Positions 1 through 7,448 of a DNA stretch of 64,000 nucleotides are shown piece after piece. Location: the NCBI GenBank assembly GCA_963848045.1, contig CAWKCC010000004.1, positions 310,001 through 374,000 of the forward strand, given 5' to 3'. Position 1 is the first letter of the stretch. Each line of letters opens with the position of its first letter. The position numbers and the translations under genes are program-made. A model generated the notes under the pieces. It was not told where the DNA came from and did not search any database. It was given only the letters and a program-made list of their open reading frames with translations. The stretch comes from CAVUAT01 sp963848045. GTDB lineage: Bacteria > Actinomycetota > Thermoleophilia > Solirubrobacterales > 70-9.

Positions 1-1003
1 GGTTTATGACCTCGCGGCCCAGCAGCGGGACCCCGGTCTTGGCGCGCTCCACGTCGCCGCGATCCTCGCTCGAGGCGCGCGCCGCCTCGTTGACATAGTC
101 GCGCACAGCCTGCTCGTTCTCCGTGCCGGCGGCGAGGCCCTCGACGGCGGGGTGCTCGGGGGCGAGCACGAAGAAGGTGGCCCCGAACAGGGTGTCGGGG
201 CGGGTCGTGAACACCGTGAAGTCCTCGTCGATCGCCTCGCAGCCGAACACGACCTCGGCGCCCTCGGAGCGCCCGATCCAGTTGCGCTGCATGGTGACCA
301 CGTTCTCGGGCCAGGAGTCCAGCAGGTCGAAGTCGGCCAGCAGGCGCTCGGCGTAATCGGTGATCTTGAAGAACCACTGCTCGAGCTTTCGCTGCTCGAC
401 CAGCGATCCGCAGCGCTCGCAGCGTCCGTCGATGACCTGCTCGTTGGCGAGCACGGTCGCGTCCACCGGGCACCACTGCACCGGGGCCTCGGTCCGGTAC
501 GCGAGGCCCGCCTCGTAGAGCTTCAGGAAGATCCACTGGGTCCAGCGGTAATAGGAGGGATCGTGGGTGCCGACCTCGCGGGTCCAGTCGAGCGAGATGC
601 CCCACTGCTTGAACTGCGCGCGGAAGGACTCGATCGAGCGCTCGGTGGCGATCCGGGGGTGCTCGCCCGTCTGGATCGCGTTGTTCTCGGCGGGAAGCCC
701 GAAGGCGTCGTAGCCCATCGGGTGGATCACGCTGAAGCCGCGGCGGCGGCGAAAGTGCGCGATCGCGTCCCCGACCGAATAGCACTTGAGGTGGCCGACG
801 TGAGGCTCCCCCGAGGGGTAGGGGAGCATCTCGAGAACGTAGGCCTTGGGCTTCGAGGCGTCGTAACCCGGCGCGCCCGGGTTGGCCACCACCCAGGTGC
901 CCTCGGACTCCCAGACCTGCTGCCAGCGCCGCTCGATCTCGTGCGGCTGGTAGCGCTCGGCTTCGGAGGCCTCGGCGCCGCCGGTGGTCTCGGTCGATGC
1001 CAT
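1..1003 (-). CDS. leuS: Leucyl-tRNA synthetase, N-terminal part (cut by window edge)
   Basis: This cytoplasmic class I synthetase charges tRNA-Leu. The first 334 codons are present and the gene runs off the left edge. From ATG at 1003 the translation has the class I HIGH-type motif as HVGH (residues 68-71) inside a PYPSGEPHVGH context typical of LeuRS, then WTQWIFLKLYEAGLAYR and a WCP...CERCG zinc-ribbon-like pair in the connective domain. The KMSKS half is not in the window. The start is the only good ATG before the conserved Tyr-X-Pro-X-X-Ile-Glu opening (YQPHEIERRWQ). It is last in the long minus-strand gene order, about 120 bp after the M20 peptidase gene. Confidence 0.96.
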   Translation of the reverse strand, partial: MASTETTGGAEASEAERYQPHEIERRWQQVWESEGTWVVANPGAPGYDASKPKAYVLEMLPYPSGEPHVGHLKCYSVGDAIAHFRRRRGFSVIHPMGYDAFGLPAENNAIQTGEHPRIATERSIESFRAQFKQWGISLDWTREVGTHDPSYYRWTQWIFLKLYEAGLAYRTEAPVQWCPVDATVLANEQVIDGRCERCGSLVEQRKLEQWFFKITDYAERLLADFDLLDSWPENVVTMQRNWIGRSEGAEVVFGCEAIDEDFTVFTTRPDTLFGATFFVLAPEHPAVEGLAAGTENEQAVRDYVNEAARASSEDRGDVERAKTGVPLLGREVIN

Positions 1004-1030
1004 GGCGCCAGTCTAGGAGCGGGGTGCTCC

Positions 1031-1099
1031 CGCACCTACCGCGGCGCGCTGACCGAGAAGGAGTTCGCGGCGGAGAAAGAGAGGCTGCTGGGCGGCTGA
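1031..1099 (+). pseudogene. Remnant of a SHOCT-domain gene (3' end only)
   Basis: In the gap between leuS and the M20 peptidase gene the plus strand reads, in one frame, RTYRGALTEKEFAAEKERLL, then two Gly and a TGA. This matches the end of a SHOCT domain (Gly-X-Leu/Ile-Thr-X-X-Glu-Phe-X-X-X-Lys-X-X-Leu-Leu-Gly), a short module usually at the C-terminus of small bacterial membrane or hypothetical proteins. No start codon, ribosome site or upstream half of the domain precedes it; the upstream DNA is the 5' end of leuS on the other strand. I read it as a decayed gene tail. A chance match is possible because it is only 22 residues. Confidence 0.5.
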
Positions 1100-1124
1100 G
1101 TGGGCGGCCGGCGGCCGTTTCGGC

Positions 1125-2477
1125 TCAGCCGGCCGCGGCGAGGTCCGCCGATGCCGCGCGCAGGTGGAACTCGACCATCTCGACCAGGTCGGCCACGTCC
1201 AGGGCCTCGTCGGCGCCGTGCATACCGTTCAGGTACCGGACGGGCTCGGTAGAGAAGACCGGTGCGAATCCGTAGGCAACCGTCCCGTGTGCCTTGCGGA
1301 CCCAATGGGAGTCGGTGAACCCCGGCGTCACCAGCGGCAGCAGCTCGGCGCCGGGCAGCCGCGAGTCCAGGTACTCTTGGCAGAGGCGATAGAGCGGTGT
1401 GTCGATCGCCGACTCGGTGCTCCCCTCCAGCGGCTCCAGCAGCTCGAGCTCGTAACCGAAGCCGTCACCGAGCGCGGCATCGACGTGCTCGCGCACGTCC
1501 GCCTCGGTCTGGCCGGGAAGCGCCCTGCAGTCGCAGATCACGTCGGCATAGGGCGGGATCACGTTGGCGGGCTCATGGGTCTGTAGGCCCGTCGGCGTCA
1601 CCGTCATTCGCGATGCGACCGGCAACATCTCCGCCAGCACGGGGTGCAGCCGGCCGGCCCATGCCGCCGCCTCGTCGATGTTGTCCTGCGGTGCATCGAG
1701 CACGCCGAGCGCGCGCTCCAGCGTGGGCACCGTCACCGGCGCGGGGCGATACGCATACAGGCGCTCGACGGCCGAGGCCGCCTGGCGCACCGCGTTCGTC
1801 GCATCGGGCGGCACCGAGGCGTGAGCCGCCCGCCCGAAGACCCGGACCCGAAGCGAGGTCAGGGTCTTCTCGCCGACCGAGATCAGCACGACCTGCCGGC
1901 CGTCGGCCAGCTCCAGCAGCAGGCCGCCCCCCTCGTTGAGCGCGTAGTCGCAGCGCAGGTCGGGGCGCTCGCGGACCAGCCACGACATGCCGACGCCGGA
2001 GGTGTTGCGCTCCTCGTCGGACTCCGCTATCAGCACGACGTCACCCGGGGGCGGGGTGTCGCCTCTGGCCAGCGCCGCAAGCGCGACCGATCGGGCCGCC
2101 AGCTCGCCCTTCATGTCGCCGGCGCCGCGCCCGATCACGCTGCCCCCTCGCAGCTCCCCGGCAAACGGCGCCACGGTCCAATCGGCGTCCGGCGCCGGGA
2201 CCACGTCCGTGTGGGCCATCAGTAGCAGCGAGGGGCCGGTCCCGCTGCCCTTGACGCGCGCGACCAGGTTGAGCCGCTCGGGGTCGGGACCGATCAGCTC
2301 GGGCTCCAGGCCGGCGCCCCGCAGGTACTCGGCCAGCAGCTCGGCGGCGGGGGTCTCGCGCCCCGGTGGGTTGGAGGTATCGACGCGGATCAGCGCGCGT
2401 GCCAGCTCCACCACCTCGGGCTCCAGCCCGGCGGCCGCCGCGGCCCGGGGCGCCTCTGCAGGCCGACCCTTCCCCAT
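1125..2477 (-). CDS. M20 family metallopeptidase / deacylase
   Basis: This is a di-zinc amidohydrolase of the acetylornithine deacetylase, succinyl-diaminopimelate desuccinylase and carboxypeptidase G2 family, and probably cytoplasmic (no signal peptide). The 450 residues are about normal length. Metal-site motifs are MAHTDVVP (His89, Asp91), RGAGDMKG (bridging Asp121) and AESDEE (catalytic Glu155, metal Glu156). The dimerisation lid domain follows (RVFGRAAHASVPPDATNAV, with its His). It is last in a ten-gene run and starts 2 bp after the stop of the DmpA-like peptidase. That position suggests it removes an acyl group or terminal residue from imported peptides. The substrate cannot be read from sequence; argE and dapE are other members of the family. 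Confidence 0.88.
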   Translation of the reverse strand: MGKGRPAEAPRAAAAAGLEPEVVELARALIRVDTSNPPGRETPAAELLAEYLRGAGLEPELIGPDPERLNLVARVKGSGTGPSLLLMAHTDVVPAPDADWTVAPFAGELRGGSVIGRGAGDMKGELAARSVALAALARGDTPPPGDVVLIAESDEERNTSGVGMSWLVRERPDLRCDYALNEGGGLLLELADGRQVVLISVGEKTLTSLRVRVFGRAAHASVPPDATNAVRQAASAVERLYAYRPAPVTVPTLERALGVLDAPQDNIDEAAAWAGRLHPVLAEMLPVASRMTVTPTGLQTHEPANVIPPYADVICDCRALPGQTEADVREHVDAALGDGFGYELELLEPLEGSTESAIDTPLYRLCQEYLDSRLPGAELLPLVTPGFTDSHWVRKAHGTVAYGFAPVFSTEPVRYLNGMHGADEALDVADLVEMVEFHLRAASADLAAAG

Positions 2478-2479
2478 CG

Positions 2480-3445
2480 TCAGAGCGCCGGCAGGCCCTC
2501 GCGCGCGCGCGCCAACTCCCGGACCTTCGCCAGGGGAAAGGCGTCCTGCATGGTTCCGTCGAGACGCTCGGCGGGGCTGCCAGCGACGAGGCAGTTGAAG
2601 ACGGCCTCGTGGGCGGCCTCGTAGGCGGCCGCGAAGTAGGCGTCGAGTTGCGGGTTGGAGAGAGCCCTCTTATTCGCGGTCGAGAAGGCGAGGCCGATCT
2701 CGCCGGAGCCGTCGGCGCCGTAGGAGCCGGTCCGGGCGAGCCCGAGCAGCGGGCGCAGCGCCAGGCGCCGCAGCTGCAGCGCGGACATCGGGGCGTCGGT
2801 GGCGCAGACCGTGATGCATGAGCCGGGCGGGGAGCCCCTGACGGGAGCCGGCTCGAGACGGGAGCCGAGCAGGTCGAGGCGCTCGCGGTCCCCGAAGTTG
2901 CAGAGCGCCAGGACGCCGACGTGGTGCTCGCCCACCGCGCGCGACGCGGTGCCGATTCCCCCGGGGAACTCGTAACAGCTCATCCCCGTGCCCGCGCCCA
3001 CCGTGCCCTCCGACACATCTTCCCCCAGGGCGGCGAGGGCGCTTTCGACGTCCTCGACGGTGACGGTCCGCGAGTCGGCCATCCAGCCGTCATCGCACTC
3101 GCCGACGACCGGCAGGACGATGTTCTCGGGCCCCCTGTCCGAGGCGAGCACGGCGGCTCGGTGGACGGTACCGACGGCGTGAGACCCGCAGAGATAGACG
3201 GGCGTCTCCATGGTCCCGCGCTCGTCGATCTCGATCTTGCCGGTCAGCTCGCCCATCCCGTTCACCGTCGCGCTGCCGGCGAGCACGGGCAGCGACGGAG
3301 GCTGGACCACGGTGACTCCGGTGCGCTGGCCGCTCGCGGCCTGGGCGTGACCCACCTGCACGCCCGGGATGTCGGTGATCGCGTTGCGCGCGCCGGGCTG
3401 CAGCAGCCCGAGGGGCCCGGCGATCTCTCGCCAGCGCTCAGCCAC
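2480..3445 (-). CDS. P1 family (S58) aminopeptidase, DmpA/BapA-like
   Basis: This is a self-processing Ntn-type hydrolase of the DmpA/BapA family, whose known members release N-terminal L- or D-amino acids or beta-amino acids from short peptides. The N-terminal signature NAITDIPGVQVGH (residues 21-33) is clear. The cleavage and nucleophile site is in PPGSCITVCATDAPM, where Ser209 after Gly208 would become the new N-terminus. I chose the GTG at 3445, which overlaps the dppF stop by 8 bp and gives a normal family N-terminus. An ATG at 3493 is in frame but would overlap dppF by 56 bp. The M20 gene follows 2 bp downstream. Beta- versus alpha-peptide preference is not decidable from sequence. Confidence 0.88.
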   Translation of the reverse strand: MAERWREIAGPLGLLQPGARNAITDIPGVQVGHAQAASGQRTGVTVVQPPSLPVLAGSATVNGMGELTGKIEIDERGTMETPVYLCGSHAVGTVHRAAVLASDRGPENIVLPVVGECDDGWMADSRTVTVEDVESALAALGEDVSEGTVGAGTGMSCYEFPGGIGTASRAVGEHHVGVLALCNFGDRERLDLLGSRLEPAPVRGSPPGSCITVCATDAPMSALQLRRLALRPLLGLARTGSYGADGSGEIGLAFSTANKRALSNPQLDAYFAAAYEAAHEAVFNCLVAGSPAERLDGTMQDAFPLAKVRELARAREGLPAL

Positions 3446-4448
3446 CGGAACCGGGTCCGCCCCCGGCGCTGGCCCCGGCCGCCACCGGGTCATGCAGCAG
3501 GCACGCGGCGAGCTGTTCGCGGCCGCCCGCCGCGACCAGGGCCGGTTCGACGCTGTCGCACGGCGCGAACCGCTTCGGGCATCTGGGATGAAAGCTGCAG
3601 CCGCTGGGAATCGCCGTGGGATCCGGAAGCTCGCCACCCAGCGGCTCGCCGCGCCGCCCCCCGCTCGCCGCCGGAACCGGCACGGCCGCAACCAGTGCCT
3701 CGGTGTAGGGGTGCCTGGGGCGCTCGATCACGTCCACGGCGGAGCCCTGCTCGACGATGCGGCCCAGGTACATGACCGCGATCCGCTCGCACAACGACCA
3801 GGCAAGGCTGAGGTCGTGGGTGATGAAGATCAGCGCCAGCTCCCTGCGCTTCTGCAGCTCCAGCAGCACCCCGAGGATTTGGGCGCGCACCGAGGCGTCG
3901 AGCATCGAGACAGGCTCGTCGCAGATCAGCCCCTCCGGCTCCAAGACCAGCGCGGCCGCGATCGCCACCCGCTGGCGCTGGCCGCCCGAGAGCTGGTGCG
4001 GGTAGCGGTCGAGGTAGCGGTCGGGGCTCATCCCCACGTCCTCGAGCGCCCGCCGGACGCGCGTCTCGTGCTCGCTCCTTCCGATCCCCTGGACCAGCAG
4101 CGGCTCGGTCACTATCGCCTGCACGCGCTGGCGCGGGTTGAGCGTCTGGTAGGGGTCTTGGAAGATCATCTGCACGCGGCGGCGCAGCTCGGCGAGGCCC
4201 GACCTGCCCATGACCGCGGCGCCCCCGAGGCTGACCTCTCCGGCCGCCGGCGCCACCAGGCCCAGCATCGCGCGGGCCAGGGTGGACTTGCCGCAGCCGG
4301 ACTCCCCCACCACCCCCAGGACCTCGCCGCGACGCCACTCGAGCGAGACGCCGTCAAGCGCCCGGGCCGTGCGGCGTTGCGCGCGGAACTCGATCGCGAG
4401 GTCGCGAACCTCCATCAGGGGGCCCGACGCCGAGCCGGCGGCGCTCAC
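3438..4448 (-). CDS. Oligopeptide/dipeptide ABC transporter ATPase (DppF/OppF type)
   Basis: This is one of two ATPases of a peptide importer, acting on the inner membrane face. It has Walker A GESGCGKST (about residues 48-56), Q-loop FQDPYQTLNP, signature LSGGQRQR, Walker B with LICDEPVSMLD, and H-loop ITHD. The tail has the OppF-type Cys motif CSFHPRCP...C typical of dipeptide and oligopeptide ATPases, which can bind an Fe-S cluster in related proteins. The start is the GTG at 4448 inside a GTGA overlap with the dppD stop; an upstream in-frame ATG at 4508 would lie deep in dppD. The signature Pro in DEPVSMLD (usually Thr) is a common OppF variant. Confidence 0.93.
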   Translation of the reverse strand: MSAAGSASGPLMEVRDLAIEFRAQRRTARALDGVSLEWRRGEVLGVVGESGCGKSTLARAMLGLVAPAAGEVSLGGAAVMGRSGLAELRRRVQMIFQDPYQTLNPRQRVQAIVTEPLLVQGIGRSEHETRVRRALEDVGMSPDRYLDRYPHQLSGGQRQRVAIAAALVLEPEGLICDEPVSMLDASVRAQILGVLLELQKRRELALIFITHDLSLAWSLCERIAVMYLGRIVEQGSAVDVIERPRHPYTEALVAAVPVPAASGGRRGEPLGGELPDPTAIPSGCSFHPRCPKRFAPCDSVEPALVAAGGREQLAACLLHDPVAAGASAGGGPGSGG

Positions 4449-5476
4449 CTGTCCCCCTTCGCGGCCGAAGGGGCGCCGGCCCCAACGCCCGCCGAGAGCG
4501 CAGGCCACTTACGCCAGGGCGCGAAGTGGCACGCCGATGCGTGGCCCGCCGCCACCTCGCGCAGCGGCGGCTCCGTGGCGCACTCCTGCGCGGCGTAGGG
4601 GCAGCGCGGGCGGAAGCTGCAGCCCTCGTGCGGCGCGCCTGGATCGGGAGGGCCGCCCGGGATCGAGGGTGCCAGGCCGCGCTCGCCGCCGATCACCGGC
4701 AGCGAGGCCAGCAACAGCTTCGTATAGGGATGCTGGGGATCGTCGAATACGGTCCGCACGGGCCCCGTCTCGACGATGCGCCCCGCGTACATGACCGCGA
4801 TCCGGTCGCAGGTCTCGGCCAGCACCCCGAGGTCGTGGCTGATCAGGATCAGCGCCAGCCCCAGCCGCTCTCGCAGGCTCTCGAGCAGCTCCAGCACCTG
4901 GGCCTGCATGACCACGTCGAGGGCGGTGGTGGGCTCGTCGGCGATCACCAGCGACGGGTCGCAGGCCAGGGCGAGCGCGATCATCACCCGCTGACGCTGG
5001 CCCCCGGAGAGCTCGTGCGGGTAGCGGCGGGCGACCCCCGCGGTGAGGCCGACGGTCTCCAAGAGCTCCCCGATCCGCCCCTCGACCTGCTTGGAGCCGA
5101 GCGTTCCGTCGTCATGAAGCCGGATCGCCTCGGCGATCTGGGCCCCGACGCGCTGGACCGGATCGAGTGAGTTCATCGCGCCCTGGAAGATCAGCGAGAT
5201 GTGGCGCCAGCGCACCAGCTGCATGCCCGCCTCGGTGCGCCTGCCGAGGTTGATCGGCTCCTCGACCCCCTCGGGGCGCAGGGTCATCGTCCCCGACTGA
5301 CTCAGCGAGGGCGGCAACAGCTTCATCAGCGCCAGCGCCGTGGTCGTCTTGCCGCACCCCGACTCGCCGGCCAGGCCCAGCGCCTCGCCTCGCTGCAGCG
5401 AGAAGTCCACCCCGTCCACGATCGGATCGCCGCGGTGCACGACGCGCAGGTCGTTGACCTCCAGCAGCGCGCTCAT
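4445..5476 (-). CDS. Oligopeptide/dipeptide ABC transporter ATPase (DppD/OppD type)
   Basis: This is the second ATPase of the importer. It carries Walker A GESGCGKTT, Q-loop with LIFQGAMNSLDP, signature LSGGQRQRVMIALAL, Walker B VIADEPTTALD and H-loop ISHDLG. The C-terminal CSFRPRCPYAAQEC cluster marks the DppD/OppD subfamily. The start is ATG at 5476, overlapping the dppC stop as ATGA, so translation of the importer subunits is probably coupled. The insertion RPEGVEEPINLGRRTEAGMQ after the Walker A region is typical of this subfamily. It pairs with the DppF-type protein as a heterodimer under the two permeases. Confidence 0.93.
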   Translation of the reverse strand: MSALLEVNDLRVVHRGDPIVDGVDFSLQRGEALGLAGESGCGKTTTALALMKLLPPSLSQSGTMTLRPEGVEEPINLGRRTEAGMQLVRWRHISLIFQGAMNSLDPVQRVGAQIAEAIRLHDDGTLGSKQVEGRIGELLETVGLTAGVARRYPHELSGGQRQRVMIALALACDPSLVIADEPTTALDVVMQAQVLELLESLRERLGLALILISHDLGVLAETCDRIAVMYAGRIVETGPVRTVFDDPQHPYTKLLLASLPVIGGERGLAPSIPGGPPDPGAPHEGCSFRPRCPYAAQECATEPPLREVAAGHASACHFAPWRKWPALSAGVGAGAPSAAKGDR

Positions 5477-6381
5477 CGCTCGTCCCGCAGGCGTGGGTTG
5501 ATGTGCTCCTCGAACAGGAAGCCGATCAGCGAGACCGAGAGCACCAGCAGCGTGATGCAGAGCCCGGGCGGCCCCACGTACCACCAGGCGCCGGCGCTCG
5601 GCGCCCCGGACTCGAACGCGTTCTCGAGCATCGTGCCCCAGGAGATCCGCGTCGGGTCTCCGAGGCCCAGGAACGAGAGCGCCGCCTCGGAGAGGATCGC
5701 CACCGCCACGATCAGCACGGTGTTGGCGAAGATCAGCGGCAGGGTGTTCGGCAGGATGTGGGTGCGGATGATGTACCAGTCGCCGGCCCCGAGGGCCTTG
5801 GCTCGCTCCACGAAGGCGCGCTCGCGCAGGGTCAGCACCTGCGCGCGCACGATCCGCCCGGTGCCCGCCCAGGAGGTGAGGCCGATGACCACGATCAGCA
5901 CCGTGAGCGACGGGTCGAGCAGGCGCGCCAGCACGATCATCAGAGGCAGCGTGGGGATCACCAGGAACCAGTTCTCGAGCGGGTCGAGGATGCGGTCGGT
6001 CCAGCCGCCGAAGTAGCCGCCGGCCAAACCGACCAGCGACCCGAGGAAGGCCGAGATCGCGGCGGCCGCGAATCCGACCACGATCGAGACCCGGGCGCCC
6101 ACCAGCACCTGGGAGAGCACATCGGAGCCCTGCTCAGTGGTCCCCAGCAGGTGCTCGAAGCTGGGCGAGGCCAGCACGTCGAGGCTGGAGGCCGTGGCGT
6201 CGTAGGGCGCGATCACGCTGCCGAAGATCGCGATGAAGACGAAGAAGCCGAGCAGACCGACGGAGAAGCGCCCGCGCCACCCGCCGAGCAGGACCTCGCG
6301 CAGGCTCTTGTCTCCGACCTCGACGACGGGCGGCGCCGCGGTTCTGGCGTCAAGCGTTGCGGGTGCCGGACTCGTGCTCAT
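5473..6381 (-). CDS. Peptide ABC transporter permease (DppC/OppC type)
   Basis: This inner-membrane subunit has about six transmembrane helices. The first is GLLGFFVFIAIFGSVIAPY, followed by the OppC N-terminal region (HLLGTTEQGSDVLSQVLVGAR). The EAA loop that docks on the ATPase is EAA-like ERAKALGAGDWYIIRTHILP. It ends in FLFEEHINPRLRDER, the usual DppC ending. The 302 residues are normal. ATG at 6381 overlaps the dppB stop as ATGA, and its own stop overlaps the dppD start. Confidence 0.93.
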   Translation of the reverse strand: MSTSPAPATLDARTAAPPVVEVGDKSLREVLLGGWRGRFSVGLLGFFVFIAIFGSVIAPYDATASSLDVLASPSFEHLLGTTEQGSDVLSQVLVGARVSIVVGFAAAAISAFLGSLVGLAGGYFGGWTDRILDPLENWFLVIPTLPLMIVLARLLDPSLTVLIVVIGLTSWAGTGRIVRAQVLTLRERAFVERAKALGAGDWYIIRTHILPNTLPLIFANTVLIVAVAILSEAALSFLGLGDPTRISWGTMLENAFESGAPSAGAWWYVGPPGLCITLLVLSVSLIGFLFEEHINPRLRDER

Positions 6382-7346
6382 CGCGACTGCACCCGTGGAT
6401 CGAGGTAGAAGTAGAGGCAGTCAGCGAGCAGGTTGGCGAAGATCACGCCCGCCGAGAAGACCAGGAAGGTCCCCTGCAGCACCGGGAAGTCCTTGTCGTT
6501 GATCGCCTGGAAGGTGAGCTCGCCCAGGCCCGGCCAGGAGAAGACCGTCTCGATCGTGATCGCGCCGCCGACCACGGCGCCGAACTGGATCGCCGAAAGC
6601 GTGACCAGGGGCAGCAGCGCGTTGGGGACGGCGTGCCGGCTGACCACCCGCTCCCAGGGCAGGCCGGTCGCGCGCTTGACGGTGATGAAGTCCTCGGTCA
6701 GCACGTCGACCATCGAGGAGCGCATGATCAGGAAGTACTGGCCGAGCAGCATCAAGGTCATCGCCGTCGCGGGCAGGATCAGGTGCTCGCCGACGTCGGC
6801 GGCCTGCGAGAGCCAGCTCGAGAAGTCGACCCCGGGGGTCTCCTGCAGGCCGGCCGGCAGGATCGGTATCCAGACCGCGAAGACGAGGATCAGGATGATC
6901 GCGATCCAGTACTCCGGGGCCGCGTAGGTGAAGAGGCTGAAGCCGAGCAGGCCGTCGTCGGCCTTTCTGCCGCGCCGGGTGGCGGCGATCACCCCCATCC
7001 AGGCCCCGATCAGGGTTGCGAGCAGGGTCCCCACCCCGACCAGCAGCAACGTCCACGGCAGCGCCTCCCTGATCTCGGTCCAGACCGAGCGGCGCGTGCG
7101 CTGGCTGATTCCCAGGTCGAGGCGGACGGTGTCGCCGGCGTAGTCGACGAACTGCCCCGCCAGGGGCCGGTCGAGCCCGTAGTCCGCCCGCAGCTTCTCG
7201 ATCTCCTCCGGCGTCGTCTGCGGAAGGCGGGCGAGCTGCGTGGTCGGGTCGCCCATCACCCGGAACAGGAAGAAGTTGAACACGACCACGAAGACGAGCG
7301 TCAGCACCGCCGCCGCGGTCTTGCCGGCCAGCCAGCGGCCGCTCAC
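6378..7346 (-). CDS. Peptide ABC transporter permease (DppB/OppB type)
   Basis: This is the partner permease. The N-terminal helix is TAAAVLTLVFVVVFNFFLFRVM, followed by a large periplasmic-side loop (LARLPQTTPEEIEKLRADYGL) and five more helices. The EAA loop is VKRATGLPWERVVSRHAVPNA, and the end is YFYLDPRVQSR, as in many DppB proteins. I chose the GTG at 7346 because GGAGG lies 8 nt upstream; a TTG at 7361 is in frame but overlaps that ribosome site. About 100 bp separate it from dppA, enough for partial attenuation so that binding protein is made in excess, though I see no clear hairpin. Confidence 0.92.
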   Translation of the reverse strand: MSGRWLAGKTAAAVLTLVFVVVFNFFLFRVMGDPTTQLARLPQTTPEEIEKLRADYGLDRPLAGQFVDYAGDTVRLDLGISQRTRRSVWTEIREALPWTLLLVGVGTLLATLIGAWMGVIAATRRGRKADDGLLGFSLFTYAAPEYWIAIILILVFAVWIPILPAGLQETPGVDFSSWLSQAADVGEHLILPATAMTLMLLGQYFLIMRSSMVDVLTEDFITVKRATGLPWERVVSRHAVPNALLPLVTLSAIQFGAVVGGAITIETVFSWPGLGELTFQAINDKDFPVLQGTFLVFSAGVIFANLLADCLYFYLDPRVQSR

Positions 7347-7448
7347 CGCCCCGTCCTCCAACGGGTCAAGATCGGGGGTTCACCCATCCGCTCCACGGGG
7401 CGCGCCTCAGCGGGCGCGCGCCGCGGCCGGGTGGGTGCCCGCCGGCAC

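Noticed and set aside
3446..3691. Longer N-terminus for the DmpA-like peptidase
   Set aside because: The extra residues are Arg/Ala/Ser-rich, not homologous, and overlap the dppF gene widely.
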